33,496 nucleotides of DNA from Opitutaceae bacterium (GCA_947474995.1 CANJNJ010000048.1:1-33496); one strand, 5' to 3'; counted from the stretch's first letter, positions 19,741 to 27,363 are shown. Made by a program: numbers and translations. Notes: generated from the sequence alone by a model not told the origin.

Positions 19741-20376
19741 ATGGAACTTCGAAAGACCGATCCACTCGCTGGCGCTCGTGGCCACCCGGCATTGGCCAAG
19801 CCCGTTGAGCCTGGTAGCCACGAGCGCCAGCGAGTGGACAAGCGCCATCTACCCCGGCTCGCGCCCGAGTACTACCGCGGCCGCGCTGGGGTTCACTGGA
19901 CCCTCACGATCGCAAGTCGAGAGACTGGCTGGCTTGACATGGCGTTTCACCACGAGTGGCGGCACCTCCTGCTGCACGCATGTGCACGCTACTCCCTCGC
20001 CAGCCCCACCTACACCCTCATGCCCGACCACATGCATCTACTTTGGCTCGGGCTGCAGGAGAACGGCTCGGATCAACGTATCGCGATGGAATTTCTTCGG
20101 AAACAGCTGCGCCCGCATCTCGCACCGGCCGTCTGGCAGCCGCAGTCCTACGATCACGTTTTGCGGGAGCACGAGCGCGAACGAGGTGCATTTCAAGCGG
20201 CCGCCCAATACGTCCTCGAGAATCCGGTGCGCGCCGGGTTGGCCTCACGTTGGCAGACCTACCCCTATGTCGGCTGCTGCATTCCGGGCTACCCGGATTT
20301 GACTCCTCGCACGCCAGATTACTGGGACCGGTTTTGGCGATGTTACAACTACCTGGTCGACAGACGCTGCTCCTGA
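19741..20376 (+). CDS. REP-associated tyrosine transposase (RAYT1)
   Basis: A Y1 (HUH) transposase-like protein of the RAYT class, which cuts single-stranded REP hairpins. The HUH motif is in YTLMPDHMHLLWLG (residues 92-105 region), the catalytic Tyr is expected in QSYDHVLREHERERG, and the family tail QYVLENPVRAGL follows. Up to 211 residues if the only ATG (19741) is used, but residues about 7-33 are then encoded by the REPIN-like inverted repeat 19761-19838; the recognisable domain starts at HLPRLAPEYYRGRAGVHW (from about residue 35). A GTG at 19834, inside the right arm of that repeat, would give a 180-residue protein closer to family size. The start is therefore uncertain. A second copy of the inverted repeat follows the stop codon. 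It is probably a single-copy, domesticated-type RAYT, not an active IS200 element. Confidence 0.85.
   Translation: MELRKTDPLAGARGHPALAKPVEPGSHERQRVDKRHLPRLAPEYYRGRAGVHWTLTIASRETGWLDMAFHHEWRHLLLHACARYSLASPTYTLMPDHMHLLWLGLQENGSDQRIAMEFLRKQLRPHLAPAVWQPQSYDHVLREHERERGAFQAAAQYVLENPVRAGLASRWQTYPYVGCCIPGYPDLTPRTPDYWDRFWRCYNYLVDRRCS
19761..19838. repeat. REPIN-like inverted repeat overlapping the 5' end of RAYT1
   Basis: Two perfect 22-bp inverted arms (19761-19782 and 19817-19838; left arm begins TCCACTCGCTGGCG) enclose a 34-bp spacer. Each arm contains an imperfect small hairpin (CAC..CGC/GCG..GTG), so the whole resembles two REPs in inverted order. GTAG lies at 19814-19817 at the base of the right arm. 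Confidence 0.85.
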
Positions 20377-20381
20377 ATTTC

Positions 20382-20439
20382 TCCACTCGCTGGCGCTCGT
20401 GGCGACCTGGCAGTGTGGCCACGAGCGCCAGCGAGTGGA
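20382..20439. repeat. REPIN-like inverted repeat after RAYT1
   Basis: Arms identical to those at 19761-19838 (20382-20403 and 20418-20439) with a different 14-bp spacer, 5 bp past the RAYT1 stop. The two copies bracket the transposase gene. It may also act as a terminator. Confidence 0.85.
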
Positions 20440-20502
20440 TTCCCAAAAAAATATTCAAAAAAGCGGTGCCTTTCACGCCGACCCTCGCCACACAGATTCC
20501 CG

Positions 20503-21306
20503 ATGAAAATCATCCGCCACCTCACCCCGGCCGGTCCGGCCCATGCCGCCCTGCAACCCGACGGTTCCGCCCGTGCCATCGAGGGCGACATCCTCGGCGA
20601 TTTCCGCGCGACCGATCGCGTGGTCCAGCTCGGCAAGCTCCTCGCGCCGCTGGAGCCGACCAACATCATCTGCATCGGGCTGAACTACAAACTGCACGCT
20701 GCCGAGAGCGGGAAAGACGCGCCGCAGTGGCCGGTCGTGTTCATGAAGAACAGCTCCGCCTTGCTGAGCCCGGGCGACGCGATCGAGATTCCGGTGAAGA
20801 ACGCTTCGACGATGGTCGATTTCGAGGCCGAGCTCGTCGTCGTGATCGGCAAGCGCGGCAAGAACATCGCCAAGGCGGACGCGCTGAACTACGTCCTCGG
20901 CTACACCTGCGGCAACGACGTCTCCGCCCGCGACTGGCAGCGCACCTTCGGCGGCGGCCAGTGGTGCCAGGGCAAGGGCTTCGACACCTTTTGCCCCCTC
21001 GGCCCCGTGCTCGTGACCCGGGACGAAATCCCCGATCCGCAAAATCTCCGCGTCCGCTCCCTGCTGAACGGCGAGACGATGCAGGATCAAAATACGAAGG
21101 AGATGATCTTCAGCGTCGCCACCTTGATCGAGTTTCTGAGCGCCAGCAAAACCCTCGTGCCGGGAACGATCATCATGACCGGCACCCCGCACGGCGTCGG
21201 CTTCGCCCGCACCCCGCCCGTTTACCTCAAGGCCGGCGACACCATCACGGTCGACATTGAAAAAATCGGCGTGCTGACGAACCCGGTGATCAACGAACCG
21301 GTGTGA
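20503..21306 (+). CDS. Fumarylacetoacetate hydrolase family protein
   Basis: 267 residues with the FAH-family beta-roll domain: IICIGLNYKLHAAESG near residue 51, PVVFMKNSSALLSPGD, the metal-binding DFEAELVVVIGK, then YTCGNDVSARDWQ, KGFDTFCPLGPVLV and the C-terminal LVPGTIIMTGTPHGVGFAR. These glutamate and aspartate positions bind the divalent metal used for hydrolysis, decarboxylation or isomerisation of 2-oxo or beta-diketo acids. The precise substrate (for example acylpyruvate or 2-hydroxyhepta-2,4-diene-1,7-dioate) cannot be told. The ATG at 20503 was chosen because homology starts there; upstream codons fall in the REPIN. It sits between two RAYT genes and upstream of a cupin on the same strand, with which it may once have formed an operon. 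Confidence 0.93.
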   Translation: MKIIRHLTPAGPAHAALQPDGSARAIEGDILGDFRATDRVVQLGKLLAPLEPTNIICIGLNYKLHAAESGKDAPQWPVVFMKNSSALLSPGDAIEIPVKNASTMVDFEAELVVVIGKRGKNIAKADALNYVLGYTCGNDVSARDWQRTFGGGQWCQGKGFDTFCPLGPVLVTRDEIPDPQNLRVRSLLNGETMQDQNTKEMIFSVATLIEFLSASKTLVPGTIIMTGTPHGVGFARTPPVYLKAGDTITVDIEKIGVLTNPVINEPV

Positions 21307-21316
21307 GGTCTTTCCC

Positions 21317-21344
21317 GGTAGGGACGCCTCTCCGAGGCGTCCGC
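21317..21344 (+). repeat. REP hairpin with GTAG, left of RAYT2
   Basis: GTAG at 21318-21321 immediately precedes a 9-bp stem GGACGCCTC/GAGGCGTCC with a 3-nt loop. This is the layout of RAYT-recognised REPs. Its inverted partner is at 21798-21825. Confidence 0.85.
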
Positions 21345-21359
21345 GTCTGGACGCATGTC

Positions 21360-21854
21360 ATGTCCCTACCAAAACGGAGCTGGCTTCATCACACCCCACC
21401 CCCGTGGGTTCGGGATGCGACGTATTTCGTAACGGTTTGCTGCCAAGAACGTGGTCGTAATCAACTCTGCGTTCCAGCCACTGCCGGGAAATTATTCGTC
21501 GCCGTGCAGCACTACCATCAAAGTCGGCGCTGGTACGCTTCGATCTGGCTTCTTATGCCCGACCACGCTCATGCACTGGTCGCATGCCCCAGCACCGAGG
21601 ATTTGGGGACGGTCATGGCAGCATGGAAGCGCCACACTGCGCGACACACGGGAGTCACTTGGCAAAAAGGGTTTTTCGATCACCGGCTGCGGGGCGACGA
21701 GAGCTTCGATGAAAAGGCTTCCTACATCCGCATGAATCCGGTGCGAAGCGGCCTGATCGCGAGATCCGAAGAATGGCTGTACGTGTGGCGGCCCGATGCG
21801 GACGGCTCGGAGAGCCGTCCCTACCTTTCGGAGCGGAACCCAACTTCGAAATGA
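21360..21854 (+). CDS. REP-associated tyrosine transposase-like protein (RAYT2), catalytic Tyr apparently replaced
   Basis: 164 residues from the ATG at 21360; a GTG at 21303 overlapping the FAH stop is possible but its extra residues are encoded by the left REP. Family blocks: YFVTVCCQERG near the N-terminus, HUH motif LMPDHAHALV, then WQKGFFDHRLRGDES and SYIRMNPVRSGLI. Where RAYT1 has S-Y-D-H this protein has F-F-D-H, so the expected nucleophilic Tyr is Phe. Residues about 147-155 (DADGSESRPYL region) are encoded by the right REP, giving a repeat-derived tail. The stop overlaps the cupin start as ATGA, so translation of the two may be coupled. It may still bind REP DNA even if it cannot cut. 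Confidence 0.8.
   Translation: MSLPKRSWLHHTPPPWVRDATYFVTVCCQERGRNQLCVPATAGKLFVAVQHYHQSRRWYASIWLLMPDHAHALVACPSTEDLGTVMAAWKRHTARHTGVTWQKGFFDHRLRGDESFDEKASYIRMNPVRSGLIARSEEWLYVWRPDADGSESRPYLSERNPTSK
21798..21825 (-). repeat. REP hairpin with GTAG, right of RAYT2
   Basis: Inverted partner of 21317-21344: 26 of 28 bases are identical on the opposite strand. The two differences are a C-G to G-C swap of one base pair in the 9-bp stem, so the hairpin is kept. GTAG abuts the stem on the minus strand. It lies inside the 3' coding end of RAYT2. Confidence 0.85.
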
Positions 21855-22327
21855 ATAAAACCCACATCCCCTCACTCCCCTGGGAGGAGGCCAAATCGCC
21901 GACGGGCAAGTTTCACTCGTACTGCCGCAATATTTCCCTCGCGCTGGGCGGCAGCCGCAACGCCGGGACGTGGGCGGGCGGCCATCCGTTTGATCTGCAG
22001 ATTCGCCACGTTCCCCCGGGGGCGGCCATCTGTCCGTTTCACTCCCATCTCGCGCAGTGGGAAATGTTCGTCGTCCAAAGCGGCGCCGGGACGGTGCGGG
22101 CTGGCGCGGCCTCCTACCCCGTCGCGACGGGCGAGGTCTTCGTTCATCCGCCCGGCGAACCGCACCAGCTTATCAACACCGGCACGGTTGATCTCGAAGT
22201 CCTGATTATCGCGGACAACCCGCCGCTCGACGCTTTCCACTATCCCGACTCGGACCAATGGGGGATCCGCGCGCCGCGAAAATTCTTTCGCATGGGCGAG
22301 ATCGATTACTGGGACGGCGAGGAGTGA
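21851..22327 (+). CDS. Cupin-domain protein
   Basis: 158 residues with one cupin_2 barrel at about 50-115: motif 1 reads CPFHSHLAQWEMFVVQSGAGTV (His, His, Glu metal ligands) and motif 2 VFVHPPGEPHQLINTG (His ligand). Small single-cupin proteins bind a divalent metal and act as dioxygenases, isomerases or sugar binders; nothing here fixes the substrate. The N-terminus (MNKTHIPSLPWEE) has no signal, so it is cytoplasmic. The ATG overlaps the RAYT2 stop by 4 bp, and the 3' end overlaps the convergent MbnP-MbnH gene by 22 bp. It may have belonged to an operon with the upstream FAH-family gene before the RAYT2/REP unit entered. Confidence 0.88.
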   Translation: MNKTHIPSLPWEEAKSPTGKFHSYCRNISLALGGSRNAGTWAGGHPFDLQIRHVPPGAAICPFHSHLAQWEMFVVQSGAGTVRAGAASYPVATGEVFVHPPGEPHQLINTGTVDLEVLIIADNPPLDAFHYPDSDQWGIRAPRKFFRMGEIDYWDGEE

Positions 22328-24051
22328 GCCGGTGCCGCCGCGAAGTTCGCGTCTGTCAGGGTCCGCAGGAACGCCACCAGCGCGGCTTGGTCCGCGGCGC
22401 TGAGTTCCAGGCCCTTCCTCGGGTGCTTGGCCAGGTTGGGATCGGTCGTCGCACTGAGTTGCACGCCATGATCATAGTGGGCGACGGTTTCCTCCAGCGT
22501 GGCGAAACGCCCGTCGTGCATGTACGGCCCGGTCACCGCCACGTTGCGCAGCGAGGGCGTCTTGAATTTTCCCGCGTCGTCGGGGCTCGCCGTGACCTTT
22601 TCCCGTCCGGGTTCGTCGCTCGCCAGGCGAAGACCGTTGTTCTTGTAGGCAAAGTCGCTGAAGAGCGGTCCCCCGTGGCAATGAAAGCAATCGGCGCCGC
22701 GGCGGTTCCGCGCCGGATCGTACTCGGTCAGAAAGAGCTCGAAGCCACGCTGCTCCTCCGGCGATAGCGGGGCCGCGCCGGAGAGGGCGCGATCGAACTT
22801 CGAGTCACGGGAGACCTGCACGAGCAGAAATTGCTCGAGCGCCAGGCTGAGACGCTCCGCGGTTATCTCCGGCGTGCCGAACACCGTCGCGAATTCCCGA
22901 CCGAGCAGGGCGTCGCGGGCGAGTTCCGCCACCACTTGCTCCGGCTCGGCGTGCATCTCGATGGGGTTGCGCATCGCGGCGAGGCTCTGGTCGCGAATGC
23001 GCGGCTGGCTGCCATCCCAAGCGTACGCCGGATGCCACGCGAGATTCACCAAGGGCTGGGCATTGCGCCTCCCGGGTTTTCCGTCCGCGCCGAGGCTCAC
23101 GGCCACCCCGTCGCTGAAGGCCCGCTCGGGCGCGTGGCAACTCGCACAGCTTTGCGAGCCGTTGCCCGACAGCCGCCGATCGCGGAAAAGTTTTTCCCCC
23201 AGGGCGACACCCTCGATGGTCAGCGGATTGTCCGCCGGCAGATCGGGCTGGGGCCAGCCCGTGGGCACGACGAAGGCGCGCGGCGTGGACGTGCTCTGCG
23301 GAATTTTTTCGTCGCTCCGGATAGCGGCCACCGGCTCCGGGCTCGGTTTCGACTCGAGCCAGTACCACGCGTGCTCGGCGGCCGTCCCCAGGCGGGCCGC
23401 AAGTTCGTCGCCGGAGCTGGAGTGCGTGGTTTCGCTGCCGTCATCGGCCGCGAGGTGCTGGGAACCGAGAAGGCGCGAAAGATCGAGTGCGAGTGCGATG
23501 GTGGTCGCCCGCTCGACGCGATAGTTGGCCAGAAAGCGCGCCGTCATTACGCGTTCGTCGGTCGCCAGGTGATAGGAAAAGCCGCGCTCGTCGCCGGCCG
23601 CGCCACTCCACCGGCCCTCCAGCGCGAGAAAGACGTAGCCCCCGGACCAGTTCCAGTGGAGACCATTGACGAGCGGGTTCAACGGATGACCCGCCGGCCA
23701 CGCGTCCGGCGAGGCGTGATTCACCGTCGGCGGCAGTCCCAGACGAAACTCCATCGCCGTGTAGTCGCCGTCGGGCACGTCGCGCAAGGAAACGTCGAGT
23801 CGCCCCGCGGCGGCATCGATGAACCCGTACTGCCCGTCGAGCCGCACCACAGATCCATCGACCCGGGTCAGCACGACCCCGGCCACCAGGGCCGCGAGCC
23901 GCGTGACGCGGAGCGACTGGCCGCTCTGATTCTCCAGCGGGGCCGAGGGTACCCGCAGCGCTGCGCCCTGCCAGACCGGCGCGATGGCCAGGGTGAGGTC
24001 AGCCGCCGCCAGTCGGACGGCAAAACAAAGCAGGATGACGACAAAACGCAC
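22306..24051 (-). CDS. MbnP-MbnH-like fusion: copper-binding domain joined to di-haem cytochrome c peroxidase domain
   Basis: About 581 residues. The GTG at 24051 gives a clean signal peptide (MRFVVILLCFAVRLAAA, cut before DLT); the GTG at 24096 lies inside the proposed promoter and is disfavoured. Residues about 20-235 resemble MbnP: YTAMEFRLGLP, NHASPDAWPAGHPLN and HWNWSGGYVFLALEG, with two Trp residues in the WNW block where MbnP carries the Trp converted to kynurenine. Residues about 275-560 are a MauG/CCP-type di-haem domain with CASCH and CFHCH haem motifs, GVALGEKLFRDRRLSGNG, NLAWHPAYAWDG, TPSLRNVAVTGPYMHDGR and a C-terminal ALVAFLRTLTD. In described systems MbnP and MbnH are separate proteins, MbnH oxidising a Trp of MbnP. 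Here enzyme and substrate domains share one chain. Expected location: periplasm. It overlaps the convergent cupin gene by 22 bp. Confidence 0.88.
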   Translation of the reverse strand: MRFVVILLCFAVRLAAADLTLAIAPVWQGAALRVPSAPLENQSGQSLRVTRLAALVAGVVLTRVDGSVVRLDGQYGFIDAAAGRLDVSLRDVPDGDYTAMEFRLGLPPTVNHASPDAWPAGHPLNPLVNGLHWNWSGGYVFLALEGRWSGAAGDERGFSYHLATDERVMTARFLANYRVERATTIALALDLSRLLGSQHLAADDGSETTHSSSGDELAARLGTAAEHAWYWLESKPSPEPVAAIRSDEKIPQSTSTPRAFVVPTGWPQPDLPADNPLTIEGVALGEKLFRDRRLSGNGSQSCASCHAPERAFSDGVAVSLGADGKPGRRNAQPLVNLAWHPAYAWDGSQPRIRDQSLAAMRNPIEMHAEPEQVVAELARDALLGREFATVFGTPEITAERLSLALEQFLLVQVSRDSKFDRALSGAAPLSPEEQRGFELFLTEYDPARNRRGADCFHCHGGPLFSDFAYKNNGLRLASDEPGREKVTASPDDAGKFKTPSLRNVAVTGPYMHDGRFATLEETVAHYDHGVQLSATTDPNLAKHPRKGLELSAADQAALVAFLRTLTDANFAAAPAHSSPSQ

Positions 24052-24071
24052 GGGGGCAGGATGGCCGGAGG

Positions 24072-24121
24072 GTGTTAGCGCGATGTGAGCGGTCACCGGA
24101 AAATTGTTAAGAGTCCGTTAA
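24072..24121 (-). promoter_or_regulatory. Shared promoter-like element, copy 1 (mbnPH-like gene; divergent regulator gene)
   Basis: Minus strand: TTAAC, 6 bp, TTAAC, then AATTTTCC and, 19 bp after the second half-site, ACATCG followed by CTAACAC. It aligns with three other upstream regions in the block. On the plus strand it reads GTTAA-N6-GTTAA, ending 51 bp before the response-regulator start. The half-site repeat resembles E. coli CpxR boxes (GTAAA-N5-GTAAA) with one extra base. Confidence 0.65.
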
Positions 24122-24172
24122 GCCAAGCGCGGGATTGCGCCGGACGCGGCGAATCCCCACATCTGTCGGCCA

Positions 24173-24910
24173 ATGAACGCCGACGCTCCCGCCTCCGGCC
24201 GCACGCAGCTGCTGATGATCGACGACGACAAGAAGCTTTGCCGTCTCGTCATGACGTATCTCGAGCCACTCGGCTTCGATGTGACCGCCGCCCACACGGG
24301 CCCGGACGGAGTCGAGCGCGCCACGGCGGCCGAAGCGGCGTGGCACGCGATCATCCTCGATGTCATGCTACCGGGCATGGACGGCTTCGAGGTGCTGAAG
24401 AAAATCCGGGCCAAGAGTCACGTGCCCGTGCTCATGCTCACGGCCCGGGGCGAAGAGACGGATCGAATCGTCGGGCTGGAGGTCGGCGCCGATGATTACC
24501 TGCCGAAGACTTTTTCCACGCGCGAGCTCCTGGCCCGGCTGCGCGCCGTGCTCCGCCGCAGCGCCGCCTCCGCCAGCGCCGGGCCGGCCGCCGGGGCGCC
24601 GCCGGTCGAGATTGTGGTCGGCGACCTGCGCGTGAACCTCGACGCCCGCGCCGCGGTCCTGGGCGCCACCCCTCTCGTGCTGACCCCGGTGGAATTCGAT
24701 TTGCTCGCCAGCCTCGCGAAAGCCAAGGGCCGGGTGAAAACCCGCGAGTCGCTGCTCGATGAGATCCGCGACCGCAACTACGACGTGTTCGATCGCTCGA
24801 TCGACGTGCATATTTCTTCGCTGCGCAAAAAGCTGGGGGACGACGCGAAAGAGCCGCGCTTTATTCGCACGGTCCGCTCGGCCGGTTACATGATTGCCGT
24901 GCCGAGCTGA
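24173..24910 (+). CDS. OmpR/CpxR-type response regulator
   Basis: 245 residues. The receiver domain (about 11-125) has the acidic pair in LLMIDDDKKL, phosphoacceptor Asp63 in IILDVMLPGMDG, the Thr in MLTARGEE and Lys112 in DDYLPKTFS. The usual Pro after this Lys is Thr. The winged-helix domain (about 145-243) has LTPVEFDLLASLAKAKGRV and FDRSIDVHISSLRKKLGDD, closest in memory to CpxR. It should bind tandem GTAAA-like half-sites, and such a site lies 51 bp upstream, suggesting self-regulation. Its likely partner kinase is 2.5 kb downstream on the same strand, separated by the oppositely oriented YHYH gene. ATG start. Confidence 0.95.
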   Translation: MNADAPASGRTQLLMIDDDKKLCRLVMTYLEPLGFDVTAAHTGPDGVERATAAEAAWHAIILDVMLPGMDGFEVLKKIRAKSHVPVLMLTARGEETDRIVGLEVGADDYLPKTFSTRELLARLRAVLRRSAASASAGPAAGAPPVEIVVGDLRVNLDARAAVLGATPLVLTPVEFDLLASLAKAKGRVKTRESLLDEIRDRNYDVFDRSIDVHISSLRKKLGDDAKEPRFIRTVRSAGYMIAVPS

Positions 24911-24942
24911 CGCGGGGTCGGCGGTCACGTCTTTCCGCCCGC

Positions 24943-27276
24943 TCAGGGAATAACGTAGAGTTCCACCAGCACGTTGCCGCTGGTGTTGCCGACGCCGCTC
25001 ACGATCGCCGTGTATTGTCCGGCCGGAAGCGTCGCCAGCAGCGCGGCATCCTTGCTGCCGGACGCAAAGGCAAACGCGCCCGCGTTGGTCGCCACCTCGG
25101 CGATCTCGGCGGCGTTGGCGGCGGCACTCCAATTGTCATTGGACCCAACGACCGTCGCGCCCGCGTAGAGGGTAATCTGCGGATCGGCGAGCGCCCCGTT
25201 TTCGCCGAATTGCCCGAGCGCGGGACCCGCGGCCCGGAGCAAGAGCTTCACGCTGCCGGCGCCGCTGACGACAAAGCCCGGAATGAGCACGCTGTCACCC
25301 GTCCCGACAAAGGCGCGCGTCGAGGCGTTGACGAGAGCCGCGCCGCCGGCGGACTCAGGTGAGTACACCTCGAGCAGCGTCACGCCACTGCCACCGCCGG
25401 CGCCGATGACCGCCGAATACGCGCCGGCCGGGAGGAGGGCCGAGAGCGCCGCGTCCTTGCTCCCCGCTTCGAGGGCAAACGCACCGGCCGCGGCAAACGT
25501 CGCGCCGACCGCCATGGTCCAGTCGTCGTTGCCCGCGACGGTCGCGCCACCCGACACGAGCGAGAGGCTCGGATTGGCGAGCACGCCCTGCACCTGAAAC
25601 GCGTTGAGCCCGGGACCGACGGCCCGCAGGAGAATTTCTTTCGCGCCCTCGCCCGCGAGCACGAAGCCGGCGGTCGGCGTGCCGGCGCTGCCACCGACCT
25701 GGACCCGGGTGGCGAGATTGACGAGCCGCGCCGTGCCGTTCGTCCCGACCGGGGTGGTGGCGGTCGCCGCGTTGCCCACTCCGGTAAGTCCGCCTGCGCC
25801 GCGGGTATCGTAGACCGCCAGCGCGGTGAGGGTCACGCGGTAGTGGGTCGCGACTGTCGAGGTCGAATAGGTCGTCGTGTCACCACCACGGCTGAGCACG
25901 GCCGCGGCCAGCGTGGTCCAGACGGACGCATCGGGGGAGGATTCGACGCGGTAGGTCGCACCTTCGACGGATGACCACACGACGGCCACGGTGCCGCCCG
26001 CGTTGGTGGCGCTCACGCGGAGCGGCGAGGCCTGGCTCGCGCGGACAAACTCCGTGACCGATTCACTGATGGCGTTGACGCTGCCACCGGTCGGGTTGCC
26101 GTAGAACCAACGGCCGATGATGAAAGGAAACTTCGGCGTGCCATCGCTCTCGATGGTCAGGAAGTAGGCATAGGTCCCGTTCGGAAACTCGGGCGTCACG
26201 CAAAAGCGCACGTTGCATTCATTCAAATCGAAGTCGGCGCCCTGCACCTTGCCGAGGTCGCCGAGGTAATCGTAGTCCTCGATGAAGTGTCCAAGAATAT
26301 AGTCGGCGTTGACCGCCGGGCCGTAGACGTTCGCCGCCAGCGTCGTGGAGCGGTTCTGCGCGCGGGCGGCCCAGGCGGGCAGCGTGGTGCGGCCGGTCGC
26401 CGCGAGATTGGTGGTGCCATTGGTGCCGTCGCGCTTCCCGTAGCCGGGAACCATCCGGCGCACCCCGCTCGCGGCGTTCAGCGGCGAGGAGTAGCCATAG
26501 GGACCGTACACCGGAAACCCGTCGGCCATCCAACCGAGAATGGGCGAGTGCGCCGCGGCGGGCGCGGCATTCTCGGTATAGTTCCTGGTCGTGGCGTTGA
26601 AGTCCACGTGGTCACCGAGTTGAAAACGGAGCGCCGGCGTATTGGCGTGATAGTGGTAGTTGGAGCCGGCCTGATGGGCGAAGGCCGCATCGAACGTCAT
26701 GCCTTCGTTGACGTAGGCGTCGCGATTCCACACGCCGTCGCCGCGCGCCCCATTGCCCGGATCCGCGTCGGCCCCGCGGGCGTTCGAATAGGAAAACGTG
26801 TCGCGGTTATCGAACACCGAGACTCCATCCACAAAATAGCCAATTGGGCCGCCGGGGGTCAGGGTCCGCGTAGTCGCGACCACCGGCGCGCGCGGAATCC
26901 GGTAAAGCACGCCGGTGTTGGCGGGAAAGTTGGGAAAATTCTGCGTATGCGCGGCGTTGAGGTACCACGGGCCCATCACGTGGTAGCCCAGTCCCGACGA
27001 ACGGAGGTAAACCCAGTTCGCCGACGAAGACACCTGGATGACCCCCGCGTAGCTCGGGGTGGACTGCACGCCCTGTCCGCGGCTCCACGTCGTGACGGCC
27101 GTCCCGACGCTCTTCGCGGCGTCCGTTTCATAGAGACGGGCGTAGCGGCGGGAACTTCCGGTCTGCCAGGATTCAAGCTGCGGATCGGCGGCGCGCGCGA
27201 GGGTCAAGGTCAAGGCCAGGCCGATGCAGGCCAGGCCGAGGGTGCGGATGTGCGATCGGCAAAAACAGATTTTCAT
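24943..27276 (-). CDS. Secreted YHYH-domain protein with tandem C-terminal repeats
   Basis: 777 residues. The ATG at 27276 opens a signal peptide (basic MKICFCRSHIR, then LGLACIGLALTLTLARA). Residues about 60-400 match the YHYH domain: NYHYH at about 204-208, followed by ALRFQLGDH and ILGWMADGFPVYGPYGY, with many His/Tyr/Asp residues that could bind metal. A short fibronectin-like stretch (about 415-505) leads to two copies of a roughly 130-residue module (about 513-640 and 645-777) with the pattern VN.(S/A)TR, LLRA.GP.L..F, NDNW, GSKDAAL and LPAG.Y.A.(V/I). The same module ends the protein at 30905. The function of YHYH proteins is not established; metal handling is inferred from context. 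The gene sits between the regulator and kinase genes in the opposite direction and has its own copy of the shared promoter element. Confidence 0.88.
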   Translation of the reverse strand: MKICFCRSHIRTLGLACIGLALTLTLARAADPQLESWQTGSSRRYARLYETDAAKSVGTAVTTWSRGQGVQSTPSYAGVIQVSSSANWVYLRSSGLGYHVMGPWYLNAAHTQNFPNFPANTGVLYRIPRAPVVATTRTLTPGGPIGYFVDGVSVFDNRDTFSYSNARGADADPGNGARGDGVWNRDAYVNEGMTFDAAFAHQAGSNYHYHANTPALRFQLGDHVDFNATTRNYTENAAPAAAHSPILGWMADGFPVYGPYGYSSPLNAASGVRRMVPGYGKRDGTNGTTNLAATGRTTLPAWAARAQNRSTTLAANVYGPAVNADYILGHFIEDYDYLGDLGKVQGADFDLNECNVRFCVTPEFPNGTYAYFLTIESDGTPKFPFIIGRWFYGNPTGGSVNAISESVTEFVRASQASPLRVSATNAGGTVAVVWSSVEGATYRVESSPDASVWTTLAAAVLSRGGDTTTYSTSTVATHYRVTLTALAVYDTRGAGGLTGVGNAATATTPVGTNGTARLVNLATRVQVGGSAGTPTAGFVLAGEGAKEILLRAVGPGLNAFQVQGVLANPSLSLVSGGATVAGNDDWTMAVGATFAAAGAFALEAGSKDAALSALLPAGAYSAVIGAGGGSGVTLLEVYSPESAGGAALVNASTRAFVGTGDSVLIPGFVVSGAGSVKLLLRAAGPALGQFGENGALADPQITLYAGATVVGSNDNWSAAANAAEIAEVATNAGAFAFASGSKDAALLATLPAGQYTAIVSGVGNTSGNVLVELYVIP

Positions 27277-27315
27277 GGGAGGGTTAGGTTCCATGCCCCA
27301 TTTGGCCACCAGCCG

Positions 27316-27363
27316 GTTAAGCGCGTGTGTGCCACATCAGGATTTTTGTTAAGTCGGAGTAAA
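27316..27363 (-). promoter_or_regulatory. Shared promoter-like element, copy 2 (YHYH gene; divergent kinase gene)
   Basis: Minus strand: TTTAC, 6 bp, TTAAC, then AAAAATCC and, 19 bp after the second half-site, ACACGCGCTTAAC. On the plus strand it is GTTAA-N6-GTAAA ending 53 bp before the kinase ATG. Position and spacing match copy 1. Confidence 0.65.

Noticed and set aside
22306-24051. Two separate genes (MbnP and MbnH) merged by a sequencing frameshift
   Set aside because: The frame is continuous through a plausible Pro/Ser-rich linker and no stop or start signals lie at the junction.
22831-24078. A 415-codon open frame antisense to the MbnP-MbnH fusion
   Set aside because: Low-complexity Arg/Gly/His content and no domains, while the minus strand has two haem motifs and family blocks.
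24051-24096. GTG at 24096 as start of the MbnP-MbnH fusion
   Set aside because: It lies within the shared promoter-like element and leaves a poor signal peptide; the GTG at 24051 fits better.
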